Assembly: GCF_022829545.1 (NCBI RefSeq)
Contig: NZ_JAKSYM010000326.1
Location: 1-61,227 of the forward strand
Length of the DNA: 61,227 nt
Reading direction: 5' to 3'
Source: Methylobacterium sp. J-030
GTDB lineage: Bacteria; Pseudomonadota; Alphaproteobacteria; Rhizobiales; Beijerinckiaceae
Shown here: one piece after another, positions 8,267 to 16,082 of the stretch
Layout of the letters: each line of letters opens with the position of its first letter
How positions within the stretch are numbered: position 1 is the stretch's first letter
Translations under genes and position numbers: made by a program
The notes under the pieces: generated by a model
What the model was told of the DNA's origin: nothing
Databases searched by the model: none
Seen by the model: only the letters and a program-made list of their open reading frames with translations

Positions 8267-9652
8267 TCAGGCCACGCGCGCCCGCATCCTCAGCCCACGG
8301 CCGATCGCGAGATCGAGGCCGAGCATCGCGAGGATCGCCAGCCCGGTCAGCGGGAACAGGACGCCGAGCCCGAGGACGATCCCGGTCACGGTTACGGCCA
8401 CGCGCCGGTCCCGCGGCCAGGGCGGCACACCGAGGCCGCCGGCCGGGCGGCGCTTCCACCACATCGTCGCGGCGGTGATGGAGAGCAGGATCGTGGCGAG
8501 GCAGAAGACCAACATCGCGAGCTGGTTCGCGCGGCCCCAGTACTCACCCTTATGGATGCCGATCCCGTATTGCACGGCCCGGGCGACCGGGCCGATATCG
8601 GAGAAATGCACGTCGACGAGCGGTTTGCCGGTGTACTGGTCGAGGCTGACCATGCGCTGGCGGTTCACGGCGTGCGGGTAGGCCGCCGCGGCATAGACCC
8701 CCTTGTCTCCGACCGGCAACGACAGCTCGTAGCCGTGCGGCATGCCGAGTCGTGCCAGGATCTGCGCGGCGGCGTCGATGCCGATGGCCCGGGCGGTCCC
8801 GACGGATTCCGATTGCGGCACCGGCGCGTCCTGCATGGTCCAGCCGGCGGTGGTGAGCATCTCGCCCATCGGCACGTTCGAGACCGGCTTGTTCGCCCAC
8901 AGGGCGGCCGGCTGGCCGAGCCCGGCCGCGTTCGTCCACGCCCTGAACTGATCACCCCACCAGATCGACCACGGCAGTCCGGTCAGGGCCAGGAAGAACA
9001 GGCCGCCTCCGGCAACCAGCCCGGTCACGGCGTGCAGGTCGCGCCACCAGACGCGCCGGCTCGGCGTGCCCCGCACCGAGAGCACGCCGCCTTCCTGACC
9101 TCGCGGCCACCACAGGTAGACACCCGTGATCACGAGGATGATCGCGAAGCCGGCGACGATTTCGATGACCGCATTCGCCCATGGCCCGAAATAGGCGAGG
9201 CTGTGCAGGTGCCGCAGCACCATGAAGAATTCGCCGTCCCGGTCGACCCGGTCGAGCACGCTGCCGGTATAGGGGTCGAGGTAGACGAGGATCTTGCGGG
9301 CACCTTCGGCCACGGTCACCATGGCCGAGGCGGTTGCATCGATCGGGTCGGTGTAGGAGATCGCCACGCCGTCCGGCACGGCCTGCGTGGCGTTGAAGAT
9401 CAAGTGGTCCGGGCCGAGAGGCGGCGTGGGCTGCGCGGCGACCTCGGTCCGGTAGGCGAAGACGGTCGCGTTGATCTCGGGCTGGAACAGGTACAGCGCA
9501 CCTGTGGCCGAGAGCGAGATCAGGAAGGGCAGGCAGAGCAGGCCGGCGTAGAAATGCCAGCGCCAGACGGCGCGGTAGACGGCGTCACGGGACGTGCGAA
9601 CGGCAGCGGCCACCCTGAAGTTAGGGGTGCTGCCCTGAAGCGAGATCGACAT
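8267..9652 (-). CDS. PepSY-associated membrane protein (iron/copper uptake type)
   Basis: 461 aa when started at ATG 9652. Four transmembrane helices are visible: WRWHFYAGLLCLPFLISLSA near the N-terminus, ANAVIEIVAGFAIILVITGVY, VAGGGLFFLALTGLPW, and a pair at the C-terminus. Two periplasmic PepSY-like regions lie between them (VAEGARKILVYLDPYTGSVL; YTGKPLVDVHFSD). Conserved His residues in WHFYAG, LRHLHSLAYFG, and DLHAVTGL suggest haem or metal binding. Relatives act as inner-membrane reductases or couplers for TonB-receptor-imported metals. The longer upstream extension of the frame has no family-like sequence and overlaps the next gene upstream, so it was rejected as the start. Confidence 0.85.
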   Translation of the reverse strand: MSISLQGSTPNFRVAAAVRTSRDAVYRAVWRWHFYAGLLCLPFLISLSATGALYLFQPEINATVFAYRTEVAAQPTPPLGPDHLIFNATQAVPDGVAISYTDPIDATASAMVTVAEGARKILVYLDPYTGSVLDRVDRDGEFFMVLRHLHSLAYFGPWANAVIEIVAGFAIILVITGVYLWWPRGQEGGVLSVRGTPSRRVWWRDLHAVTGLVAGGGLFFLALTGLPWSIWWGDQFRAWTNAAGLGQPAALWANKPVSNVPMGEMLTTAGWTMQDAPVPQSESVGTARAIGIDAAAQILARLGMPHGYELSLPVGDKGVYAAAAYPHAVNRQRMVSLDQYTGKPLVDVHFSDIGPVARAVQYGIGIHKGEYWGRANQLAMLVFCLATILLSITAATMWWKRRPAGGLGVPPWPRDRRVAVTVTGIVLGLGVLFPLTGLAILAMLGLDLAIGRGLRMRARVA

Positions 9653-9690
9653 GGGGCGGTCCGGGTCTGAGCGATCGGGAGATGGATCGA

Positions 9691-10062
9691 TCAGGCGGTC
9701 GGCGGACCTCGGGAACTGACGGCAGGATCGGGCGGCGCGCGGGGCCCGCGTATAGCCAGCGGTCGCCAGATCAGCACGTTCGAGCGGCGGGGCAGCGCGA
9801 TCGTCACCGCCGCAACGGATACGATCTCGGCCAGAGGCTGCGCCACCTGAGCGAGGATACAGCAAGCGTGCTGCTGGCAGGGTAAGCCGTCATCGGCCGG
9901 CGCGCCACCGCCATCGTGCTGAGCGCAGATCACGCCGTCGAAACCCCGGACGGGGCTGACGGACTGGATGTCTATGAGGAACGCCTGGAGCAGGAGCGCA
10001 TAGAGCGCAGCCGCGGCGATGACCGCGGGGCCATCGACCATCCATGGCGGGCGCCTGAGCAT
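9691..10062 (-). CDS. DUF2946-like small secreted protein, first gene of metal operon
   Basis: 123 aa with an N-terminal hydrophobic helix (PAVIAAAALYALLLQAFLI), a ligand-rich loop ICAQHDGG and CQQHACCILAQ, a second weakly hydrophobic part and a basic Pro-rich tail. The CxxHxCC cluster fits DUF2946. It is the second copy of this family in the operon, flanking the PepSY gene on the other side from the first. The start at 10062 lies only about 6 bp downstream of a plausible -10 box, which would make the transcript nearly leaderless; ATG 10041 is an alternative start. Confidence 0.65.
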   Translation of the reverse strand: MLRRPPWMVDGPAVIAAAALYALLLQAFLIDIQSVSPVRGFDGVICAQHDGGGAPADDGLPCQQHACCILAQVAQPLAEIVSVAAVTIALPRRSNVLIWRPLAIRGPRAPPDPAVSSRGPPTA

Positions 10063-10068
10063 GCAACG

Positions 10069-10098
10069 GTGTTAGGAGTTGCGGCGTGGGGGCGTCAA
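10069..10098 (-). promoter_or_regulatory. Candidate promoter of the metal operon
   Basis: On the minus strand TTGACG (10098-10093) is followed after 18 bp by TAACAC (10074-10069), just upstream of the first DUF2946 gene. The boxes match a sigma-70 pattern reasonably well. No regulator binding site was recognised around it. Confidence 0.45.
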
Positions 10099-10131
10099 CG
10101 CGCCCTCATGGCTCGGCGACCGGTTGGGGCG

Positions 10132-10494
10132 TCAATTCTCGGTCGACTGCTCTGATAGCCACACCCGCGTCAGATGGTCTGACTGCCTTGCCAACTGATC
10201 GTGGTGCTCGTGGATATGCCCGAGCATCCGATCAGAAATGGTCACAGAGGCGACGCGACGCCTGATCGGGGCGCTGTCGGGGAGGAGGTTGTCGAATACA
10301 TTGATGACAGGCGCGCCGATGTCGCGGTCCTCCCGGAGCGGCCGCGACAGGGAGACCGGGAACGTGCCGCGGAGATCGAGCCACGCACGCGCATACTGAA
10401 AGTCGATCGCGCCCGTGCTTTCCCGCCGGAGCACGCCGACGTGGCGTCCGTTCAGAAAGACGTTCAGTGGGCGATTGGCCCTGCGCCTCGCCAT
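10132..10494 (-). pseudogene. Truncated HipA N-terminal fragment
   Basis: 120 aa against about 420-440 for a full HipA kinase. The visible part contains the N-subdomain signature: LNVFLNGRHVGVLRRESTGA, FQYARAWLD, PVSLSRPLREDR, GAPVINVFDNLLPDSAPIRRRV. Similarity ends at that point and an unrelated tail of about 40 residues follows to a stop. The whole catalytic kinase core, including the phosphate-binding loop and catalytic Asp, is missing and was not found in other frames downstream. It overlaps the end of hipB by 31 bp, the normal hipBA arrangement. It is presumably inactive as a toxin. Confidence 0.75.
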
Positions 10495-10748
10495 GAGAAG
10501 AGGTCCTCGATGTCCGCAGGGCTTCCCTGACTGCGTGGGCGCACAACCAGCTCGAGTTCGAGCGCCGAGACCGCCTCCATGAGCGTGTGGCGCTGGACAG
10601 CAGGCTCCCCTGCCTCAAGGCGGGAGATGGTGCCCTGCCGGAGGTGGATGCGCGTTCCCAGGCTGCCCTGTGTCAGGCCGGCCTGCTTGCGGGCACGGCG
10701 CAGGATCGCGCCAAGCTGCTTCTCGGTTCGGGCAATCTGCTCGCTCAT
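10464..10748 (-). CDS. hipB: HipB-like XRE-family antitoxin/regulator
   Basis: 94 aa. A helix-turn-helix of the Cro/C1 type spans about residues 10-65: LGAILRRARKQAGLTQGSLG followed by RIHLRQGTISRLEAG. The C-terminal LELELVVRPR is typical of HipB proteins, which bind the toxin HipA and repress the operon. The partner is truncated here, so HipB may persist only as an autoregulator. It is transcribed on the minus strand from the edge of a gene-poor, AT-richer region. Confidence 0.8.
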   Translation of the reverse strand: MSEQIARTEKQLGAILRRARKQAGLTQGSLGTRIHLRQGTISRLEAGEPAVQRHTLMEAVSALELELVVRPRSQGSPADIEDLFSWRGAGPIAH

Positions 10749-10767
10749 GGGGGGGCTCCGCCCGTAA

Positions 10768-10803
10768 TATGCGCGCTTGCGTATAAAAGAGATTTATGCG
10801 CGC
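10768..10803. promoter_or_regulatory. Possible HipB operator/promoter region
   Basis: TATGCGCGC occurs twice in direct orientation, at 10768-10776 and 10795-10803, separated by an AT-rich stretch (GTATAAAAGAGATT). This is just upstream of hipB. The position fits an autoregulatory operator overlapping the promoter. Its match to a known HipB box was not established. Confidence 0.35.
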
Positions 10804-11837
10804 GGGCGACTGACGCGGTAACCCGAACTGGAACAGGCCACGGACAGCCGAAAGAGCAAGGTGTTGGAATGACGGGAGGAGGGCAGTGGCCGTCTCATCG
10901 CCAGACTTGAAACGCTGTAAAATATTGGCCTCGAACAATTCTTGATGAAGCCTGGTTTGATGCGGCGAATCTACGGCACGTCCCCTGTAGCCCGCAGGAT
11001 CCGGCCATCCCAAACGGCCTTCCAGCCGGATATGCGGTTCGATTCCCGCCGCTCGCGCCAGTCCCTCGCCGCGCAGCTCGGAACTGCGCGTTCGGGCAAC
11101 TGCAGCAGCCTCCGTCTCACGACAATCATATCGGCCGTCGGACACAGACGCGGACGCTTTCCGCGGTCGGTCGGCAGCGATGGGTACGGGCTGCAGGATC
11201 CCAACTCGGCGACCGCGAAGCCGCGAGGCCGCCATCGAACGGTGACGGATTGTCCGCCGACCGATATCGCGACCCTTGAACCCGGACCGCACGCAGGTGC
11301 CGCGCTCCCGAACCGCAACCTCGGTCGCGGCCATTCGCCCTGTCGCTCCCGAAGCGAAGACGCTTTTCAGACGCTGTAACGTCGATCGTCTATCATATAT
11401 AATTCTCGTTGAAGTCGGGAGTTCGGTAAAATACACCCCTGGGTTCGGCGCTCGGGTCGGAGCGCGTGCGCCATGGAGAGGCGCCCCTTGCCGGAGAGTC
11501 CCCCTGATCGGATCGCCCCATCGCCCCAGTCCTGTCAGCGCATGACCAGAGGCATCGCCGAAACGCCCGGTCGCCCGAAGACGAGAGCGCTCTGCGCCGA
11601 AGTGGACACCGGCTCGGCACAAGAGAGCGTGTCCCGACGAAGGCTCGGAGCGGCACGCGATGGCGGCGCGATCGGGTACGGCTCCAGCTCCCGCGGAGCG
11701 CGCGTGTCGGGATCCGAGCTTTCCGATCCGGGCGCGTCGCCGCGGATCCGGGAGCGCCTGACCGACCACGCGGACCGCCAGAGGATTCCGGTCTATGCGC
11801 GCGGGGTGGCCTCGGAATGCTCCGGCGCGGCCCGCCT
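10804..11837. other. Gene-poor accessory region (1.03 kb)
   Basis: No reading frame here shows a recognisable domain, a good ribosome site or a plausible composition. AT-rich patches occur at 10900-10945 and 11370-11440, unlike the surrounding 70% GC. A decayed tRNA-Gly-like 3' half lies at 11013-11060. Together with truncated hipA on one side this looks like the scar of an integrated element. Confidence 0.5.
11013..11060 (+). pseudogene. Decayed tRNA-Gly(UCC)-like 3' half (possible att remnant)
   Basis: The sequence contains an anticodon-arm-like CGGCCTTCCAGCCG, a T-arm-like TGCGGTTCGATTCCCGC that lacks one G compared with a perfect arm, and then CGCTCGC, a discriminator G and an encoded CCA. 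Order and spacing match the 3' half of a tRNA with anticodon UCC. No 5' half (acceptor strand or D-arm) precedes it. Integrases of islands use the 3' half of tRNA genes as attachment sites, so a stranded half is a common footprint. It is a reading by eye and not a full tRNA. Confidence 0.45.
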
Positions 11838-12389
11838 ATGATCTTCGTGACGAATGCGGAAGGACGGGCGACCTTCGTCAGCCCGGAATGGACCGATTAC
11901 ACGGGCCAGGCCCTGGAGGACGCCGTGGGGTTCGGCTGGGCTCGGGTCGTGCATCCGGATGATCGCGAGATCGCCCGCAGAACCGTCGAGGCCGCGATCG
12001 AGGCGCAGAGTGCCTTCAACCTGCGCTATCGGATGCTTGCGCCCGATGGCCGGGCCATGTGGGTCGCCGCCGGCGCGATTCCCTCGTTCGGCCCGCCGAA
12101 CCGGACCTTTCTGGGCTTCCTTGGGTCGATCACGCAGGTCCACGGGGAGCCGGCCGCGGACCTGCGGGCCTACGGCTCGCTCGGAAGCTTCATGCCGCCG
12201 GCACATCCGGCGACGCCGCCGAGCTCCATGCTGGAGGCGATGGCGGATCACCTGCTCATGGCCCACGCCCTCGTCGAGCCCGCTTCCGTGGCGCGTCTGC
12301 GTCCGCTGATCGAACGCCTGTTGCACGAGGTCGGGATCGAGCTCGCGCGCGCCGAGCGGCAGGGGGAGGCCCAAGCCGCGATCCACTGA
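11838..12389 (+). CDS. Small PAS-domain protein
   Basis: 183 aa when started at ATG 11838. A PAS fold covers residues 1 to about 105: FVTNAEGRATFVSPEWTDYTG, VHPDDREIARRTVEAAI, FNLRYRMLAPDGRAMWV and FLGFLGSITQ. The rest is a short linker and a helical C-terminus (RLRPLIERLLHEVGIELARAER) with no kinase or cyclase output domain. The PAS sensor may therefore act by binding a partner. Ligand unknown. The region upstream is gene-poor, so regulation cannot be read from context. Confidence 0.7.
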   Translation: MIFVTNAEGRATFVSPEWTDYTGQALEDAVGFGWARVVHPDDREIARRTVEAAIEAQSAFNLRYRMLAPDGRAMWVAAGAIPSFGPPNRTFLGFLGSITQVHGEPAADLRAYGSLGSFMPPAHPATPPSSMLEAMADHLLMAHALVEPASVARLRPLIERLLHEVGIELARAERQGEAQAAIH

Positions 12390-12572
12390 CGGGATGGACC
12401 GTCGGCGTGGACCATCGACGGTTGCGCCAGGGTCGGGAACATCCCGAGGACAAGGCTCGCTTCCCTGTCTCGCGAAGCCCGCGAGAATGGACCGCCCATC
12501 CGGGAGTTCCGACGTCGCCGCGTCCGGGCGGCGACGCACCAGCCCGCGGGCCGCGCGATCACGGGCGCGCTG

Positions 12573-13286
12573 TCACCGGGGTTCGACACAGGCAGAGACC
12601 AGCCGTATCCGGGCCGTGGTCAGCCCGCGGTCGTCGGCGCACAGCGCGTCCGGCCGCTTGGGCGGGATCGGTACGGGCCGGTGATCGCCGGAAGACCCCT
12701 CCGACCGCGGGAGGAAACCGGTTCCCAGCCCCGCCAGCCGCAGCCGATGCGCGGGGTTGCGCCCCCCGGGGGCGAGCCGAGCATAGCGCCGCCTCTGGGC
12801 CCGAAGCAGCGCGAGGCGTCTGCGATGCCGGAGCGTGTGCAGGCGCGCGGACCGGGCGTACCGTCGCCCCTGCGCGGTCCGGCGCGTCGAGACGCCTTCC
12901 GCGTGCAGGCCGCCGATGCGTTCCCCGCCGCGCGTCTGCAGGCCGGCGCTCCGGAGCGAAACCGGCCGCGTCGCGGGGCGCGCGGCGTTGCCCCCTGGGT
13001 CTGGCGCGGCCGCGACCGCCTCGGGCTCTCCCCGCACGGGCCAGGGCGCGGCGCGTGTGATCACCAACGGCGGCGGCGCGGCACCGCATCCACGGCAGAT
13101 GGAGGCGGAGATGCGCTTCCACGTCGCCGTGTCGCGATCGATGAGGTCTTGGAACCGGGCCTGCTCGGCCATCGCCTGTCGGCCCGCACCGCGCGGGCCG
13201 TGGGCCCCCTCGGTCAGGGACGCGGCTTGGGCGGCATCGCCCGCGATCAGACTGATGGCCATGACCGCGCGTACGAGACAGCGCAT
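12573..13286 (-). CDS. Secreted hypothetical protein
   Basis: 237 aa from ATG 13286, which has AGGAGG eight bases or so upstream. A signal peptide is clear (CLVRAVMAISLIAGDAAQA). The early mature region has a possible metal or disulfide pair CRGCG, followed by a Pro/Ala-rich and then a strongly Arg-rich tail (RHRRRLALLRAQRRRYARL). I do not recognise the family. The start, signal peptide and ribosome site are convincing; the Arg-rich second half could reflect a frameshift in a longer gene. Confidence 0.5.
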   Translation of the reverse strand: MRCLVRAVMAISLIAGDAAQAASLTEGAHGPRGAGRQAMAEQARFQDLIDRDTATWKRISASICRGCGAAPPPLVITRAAPWPVRGEPEAVAAAPDPGGNAARPATRPVSLRSAGLQTRGGERIGGLHAEGVSTRRTAQGRRYARSARLHTLRHRRRLALLRAQRRRYARLAPGGRNPAHRLRLAGLGTGFLPRSEGSSGDHRPVPIPPKRPDALCADDRGLTTARIRLVSACVEPR

Positions 13287-13400
13287 CGGCCCTCCTCTCA
13301 CAGATCTCACACGAATCGCAGGAACGCCGCAGGCCTCTTACGGCTCAGCTCGCGATATGGTTCCCAGCCCGTGCGACCGCGGATGAAGGCCCCGGCGCGG

Positions 13401-13856
13401 TCAGGAGGACGAGCGTGTCGCCAGACTGAACTGGATCGGATCCTTGACGCGCCTGAAGCGTCGCCGGACCGCGACATGCGCGGGCAGACGGGCCCGCTGT
13501 CGGACGAGGTGCCGGGCGAGGGGGACGTCCGGCAGGGCCGCCGGGCGGACCGGATAGGGGCGCCGCCGACGCGGCGGCAGGTCGTCCTGCGCGGCCTCGG
13601 CATCCGGCGGCACCGAGGCCGCCGACGCGTCGGGCGCGACGGCCGGGTACTGGGCCGTCTCGCGGGGCAGGTCGGCCCAGCGCCTCGGCGCGGGCGCCGG
13701 AGCGTCGTAATCCGCGGGGGGCGCATCCGGCGTCGCGCTCACGGAATAGATCTCGGGACTCCCGGGCCCGCCCCTGGGGAGCAGGGCGAGGTAGACCCCC
13801 GCCCAGAGCGCCACGCCGGCGAGGACTGAACCGGCAAGGACGGCGTGGTTGGTCAT
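13401..13856 (-). CDS. Membrane-anchored hypothetical protein
   Basis: 151 aa from ATG 13856. One N-terminal transmembrane helix (AVLAGSVLAGVALWAGVYLAL) is followed by a Pro/Ala-rich, mixed-charge region and an Arg-rich C-terminal part. No domain recognised. An earlier in-frame ATG at 13919 is possible; neither has a strong ribosome site. It lies behind the secreted protein gene on the same strand but separated by 115 bp. Confidence 0.45.
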   Translation of the reverse strand: MTNHAVLAGSVLAGVALWAGVYLALLPRGGPGSPEIYSVSATPDAPPADYDAPAPAPRRWADLPRETAQYPAVAPDASAASVPPDAEAAQDDLPPRRRRPYPVRPAALPDVPLARHLVRQRARLPAHVAVRRRFRRVKDPIQFSLATRSSS

Positions 13857-14101
13857 CGCGGCAAGAAACTGCCGGCGCCGTAGAGGGTTCCGGTCCAGGT
13901 GACGCGTCACGGCCGGCATCGGCGGACGCGACCGAATTCGGCGGCGCGGCCCCGGGCGCCCGTCCTCGCCGGGCGGCGCCGAGGACGCCCGACGCTGCCG
14001 CGCCGCACCGGTCTCCACCGCGGCGGGGCGTGCTCTGGTGACGGAGGGCTACCGGATGCGGGTCCGGCACCTATGTCGCTGACAAAGGAGCCGTCCCACC
14101 C

Positions 14102-14263
14102 ATGATCATGATCATCATCTGCTTCCTGGCGCCGTGGCTTGCCATGTTCCTGCGCGGCAAGGTGCTCCAGGGCATTCTCTGCATCTTCCTCCACCTCACG
14201 ATCATCGGCTGGATTCCGGCGACGATCTGGGCGCTCGCCGTCACGCGGCGCGAGGCTGCCTGA
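14102..14263 (+). CDS. YqaE/Pmp3-family membrane peptide
   Basis: A 53-aa gene read directly from the sequence. It begins MIMIIICFLAPWLAMFLRGK and ends with a second helix ILCIFLHLTIIGWIPATIWA and the tail VTRREAA. Two hydrophobic helices with a short basic turn and the pattern around GWIPATIWA are the signature of the Pmp3/YqaE proteins, which sit in the plasma membrane and help with salt, cold or membrane-potential stress. AAGGAG at 14085-14090 is a good ribosome site, 11 bp before the first ATG. ATG 14108 is an alternative start. Confidence 0.88.
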   Translation: MIMIIICFLAPWLAMFLRGKVLQGILCIFLHLTIIGWIPATIWALAVTRREAA

Positions 14264-14955
14264 GACGCTCTCGCCTGCATCGCGACCGGTTCGGCGGCGC
14301 GGGGCATGTCAAAGCGGTAGAGAATGGCGAGCCGTGTCCGAGCCCAATGCGGTCGCGCACGGCTCTCCGCGCTGGGCGGGTGCGGGGAACGCACCCGCCC
14401 AGTCGCAGCGCTCACACGATCCTCCAGCCTGTTCGGTGCGGCCGATCTTCCATCGTTCGATTGGATCAAGCGCGATGTCTTTTCCTTTATTTCGTCGTCA
14501 CTTCGTCGATGAGACTGGGCGAGCCTTGTTCGACGTAAAATTACTTTAGAATCGGCCCCTGTATTTCAGACTCGAATGCGTGGGAAGCGACGATGAGAAC
14601 AGGGATACGTCGTCTGGCCGCGGAAGACGACGGCGCGGCGGCGATCGCATAGGGGATGATCGCCTCACCGATAGCAGTCGTCCTCATCACATCGCCGCAA
14701 CGGGTCGGCTCCTCGCTGAGCACGAAGTTCACCGCGAGTGCCGGCAATCTGAATTGATCGCCCGCTCCTGAAAAGAGATCGGGCCGCCCCGCCCCGGGGT
14801 GGCAGCCGTCATCCTCAGCGTCGTTCGATCGGCGACGCCGACCAGCCGCCATTCCACGCAGGGCCTTCGCCCGCCGCGTCGGTCGGGCCAATGCCGCCCG
14901 CGTGACCCGACGCCCGCCGATCCGCCGGGTTGGGCGCCCTCGACCGGGGCCCGAT
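14264..14955. other. 692-bp stretch without a supported gene
   Basis: Lower GC around 14450-14600 and the usual high GC elsewhere. Several short open frames exist on both strands but none has a family match, ribosome site or signal that I trust. No repeat or RNA gene recognised. Confidence 0.4.
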
Positions 14956-15207
14956 TCAGCGGGGGCTGGCGTGCGCCGGCTCGCGGGAGAGGGCCGCGAC
15001 CGAGATCATGAAGGGGCAATCCGGTTCCAGCGTCCCGACGCTGGACAGGGCCGGTGTCGCCACGGCGGCGCCGAGGCCGTGGGACCGGCGGCCGAGGCGC
15101 CGGACCGCGATCCGGAGCGTCTCCTCGTATGAGGCCTCGCCCGTATCGCCCGCAGGCATGTCGGCACACAATTTGGCGAATGCGGCGCGCAGATCGGGTT
15201 CGGGCAT
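14956..15207 (-). CDS. Small hypothetical protein
   Basis: 83 aa from ATG 15207. The N-terminal half is helical and acidic to neutral (EPDLRAAFAKLCADMPAGDT), then a basic stretch (RIAVRRLGRRSHG). No domain recognised. A CtrA-type motif lies 45 bp upstream of the start, which is the main reason to take it seriously. Confidence 0.4.
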   Translation of the reverse strand: MPEPDLRAAFAKLCADMPAGDTGEASYEETLRIAVRRLGRRSHGLGAAVATPALSSVGTLEPDCPFMISVAALSREPAHASPR

Positions 15208-15251
15208 GGAGGCATCCCCAGGGGCGTGGACGCCAGGGGACGGCGACATGG

Positions 15252-15266
15252 TTAACGGAGGGTTAA
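15252..15266. promoter_or_regulatory. Perfect CtrA-type motif TTAA-N7-TTAA
   Basis: TTAACGGAGGGTTAA fits the CtrA full site of alphaproteobacteria exactly. It lies 45 bp upstream of the minus-strand gene at 15207 and about 150 bp upstream of the plus-strand gene at 15420. TTAA is rare in this 70% GC context, which makes the match less likely to be chance. Binding is inferred. Confidence 0.5.
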
Positions 15267-15419
15267 GGCGGCGCGGATCGTGTGCGGACGCGAGAGCCGG
15301 ATGCGGGCGTTCCCGCCGGGATCGGCCCCGGAGAAGGGTTTCTTAACGGTGCCCCCCGCATCCTCGGCGGCACCCTCCTGTCGTCGTGGGCGCCCGCCGG
15401 GCGCCGGAGCACCCGCCGC

Positions 15420-15578
15420 ATGACTTGGCTCAGTGTGATCTGCTTGTTCTCGGGGGCGACGCTGGCCGGCATGGCCCCGCGGCGCTCGATGCAGCAGGCG
15501 ACGCTCGAAGGCGCCGGGGGAGGCCTGATCATGCTCGGCCTCGTCATCATCGGCGCGGGACTGCCCCTCTTCCGATAG
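15420..15578 (+). CDS. Small membrane protein
   Basis: 52 aa with two hydrophobic helices: an N-terminal one (WLSVICLFSGATLAGM) and a C-terminal one (GGGLIMLGLVIIGAGLPLF) separated by a basic loop APRRSMQQ. Function unknown. An extended start further upstream adds 46 residues with no structure; the short version has the normal shape of a small bitopic or hairpin membrane peptide. Confidence 0.5.
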   Translation: MTWLSVICLFSGATLAGMAPRRSMQQATLEGAGGGLIMLGLVIIGAGLPLFR

Positions 15579-15619
15579 CGAACCTGCGCCGGACCCGCGT
15601 TTCGCGCCCGGAAGCCGGA

Positions 15620-15922
15620 TCAGACGAAGCGCTCCTCCGGGCCGATCCGGATGGTCGCCACATCCGAGTGAACGTCGTCCAGCACGCAGCGGACGCGTTC
15701 CAGCGCGGACGATACCGTCTCGGCCAGATGCGGATCGGCGAGGTTCCGCGTCTGGAGGCCGAAGCTGTCCCGCAGATAGGGCATCAACTGGCCGTGCAGC
15801 GCCAGATAGGCGCCGGGATTGGACAGTTCGTAGACGACCGCGAGAGCGTGATAGGCCCCGACCAGGATCTCCAGCGCGACATCTGCACTGCGTGCGGCCC
15901 GCTCACATTCGTCGCTGCCCAT
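15620..15922 (-). CDS. Small helical protein of unknown family, paralogue of 16083-16532
   Basis: 100 aa. Almost entirely alpha-helical, with the core SADVALEILVGAYHALAVVY, ELSNPGAYLALHGQLMPYL and RDSFGLQ. The same core is found in the neighbouring gene (SADLALDMVGRAYLALALLY, ETAHPGEF, VEDNFRIVQ), so the two form a local family. No membrane segment, signal or known motif is seen. An inverted repeat 27 bp upstream of the start may be an operator. The family is not recognised; the pattern is somewhat reminiscent of small helical chaperones but that is not a call. Confidence 0.6.
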   Translation of the reverse strand: MGSDECERAARSADVALEILVGAYHALAVVYELSNPGAYLALHGQLMPYLRDSFGLQTRNLADPHLAETVSSALERVRCVLDDVHSDVATIRIGPEERFV

Positions 15923-15948
15923 ATCGCGCTTGTAGTTTTATTGCTGTC

Positions 15949-15980
15949 CAGTCTTCAGGTAACATGCTCTGTTAAGACTG
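15949..15980. promoter_or_regulatory. Inverted repeat upstream of the small helical gene
   Basis: CAGTCTT (15949-15955) pairs with AAGACTG (15974-15980), and inside it AACA with TGTT around TGCTC. It lies 27 bp upstream of the minus-strand gene starting at 15922, in an AT-rich intergenic patch. It may be an operator or a leader hairpin. Confidence 0.4.
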
Positions 15981-16082
15981 TCGACATTTCTACCTATTGT
16001 AATCGCTGCGCTTTACGGGACAGGAAAATTTAGCGCCGGATTATGGCTCGACTGCAACACCTGCCGATTTCGGCCGGCGGCA

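Noticed and set aside
8204..9670. 488-aa open frame opposite the PepSY gene
   Set aside because: Shadow of the PepSY membrane gene in high-GC DNA, rich in Arg, Gly, His and Asp without family features.
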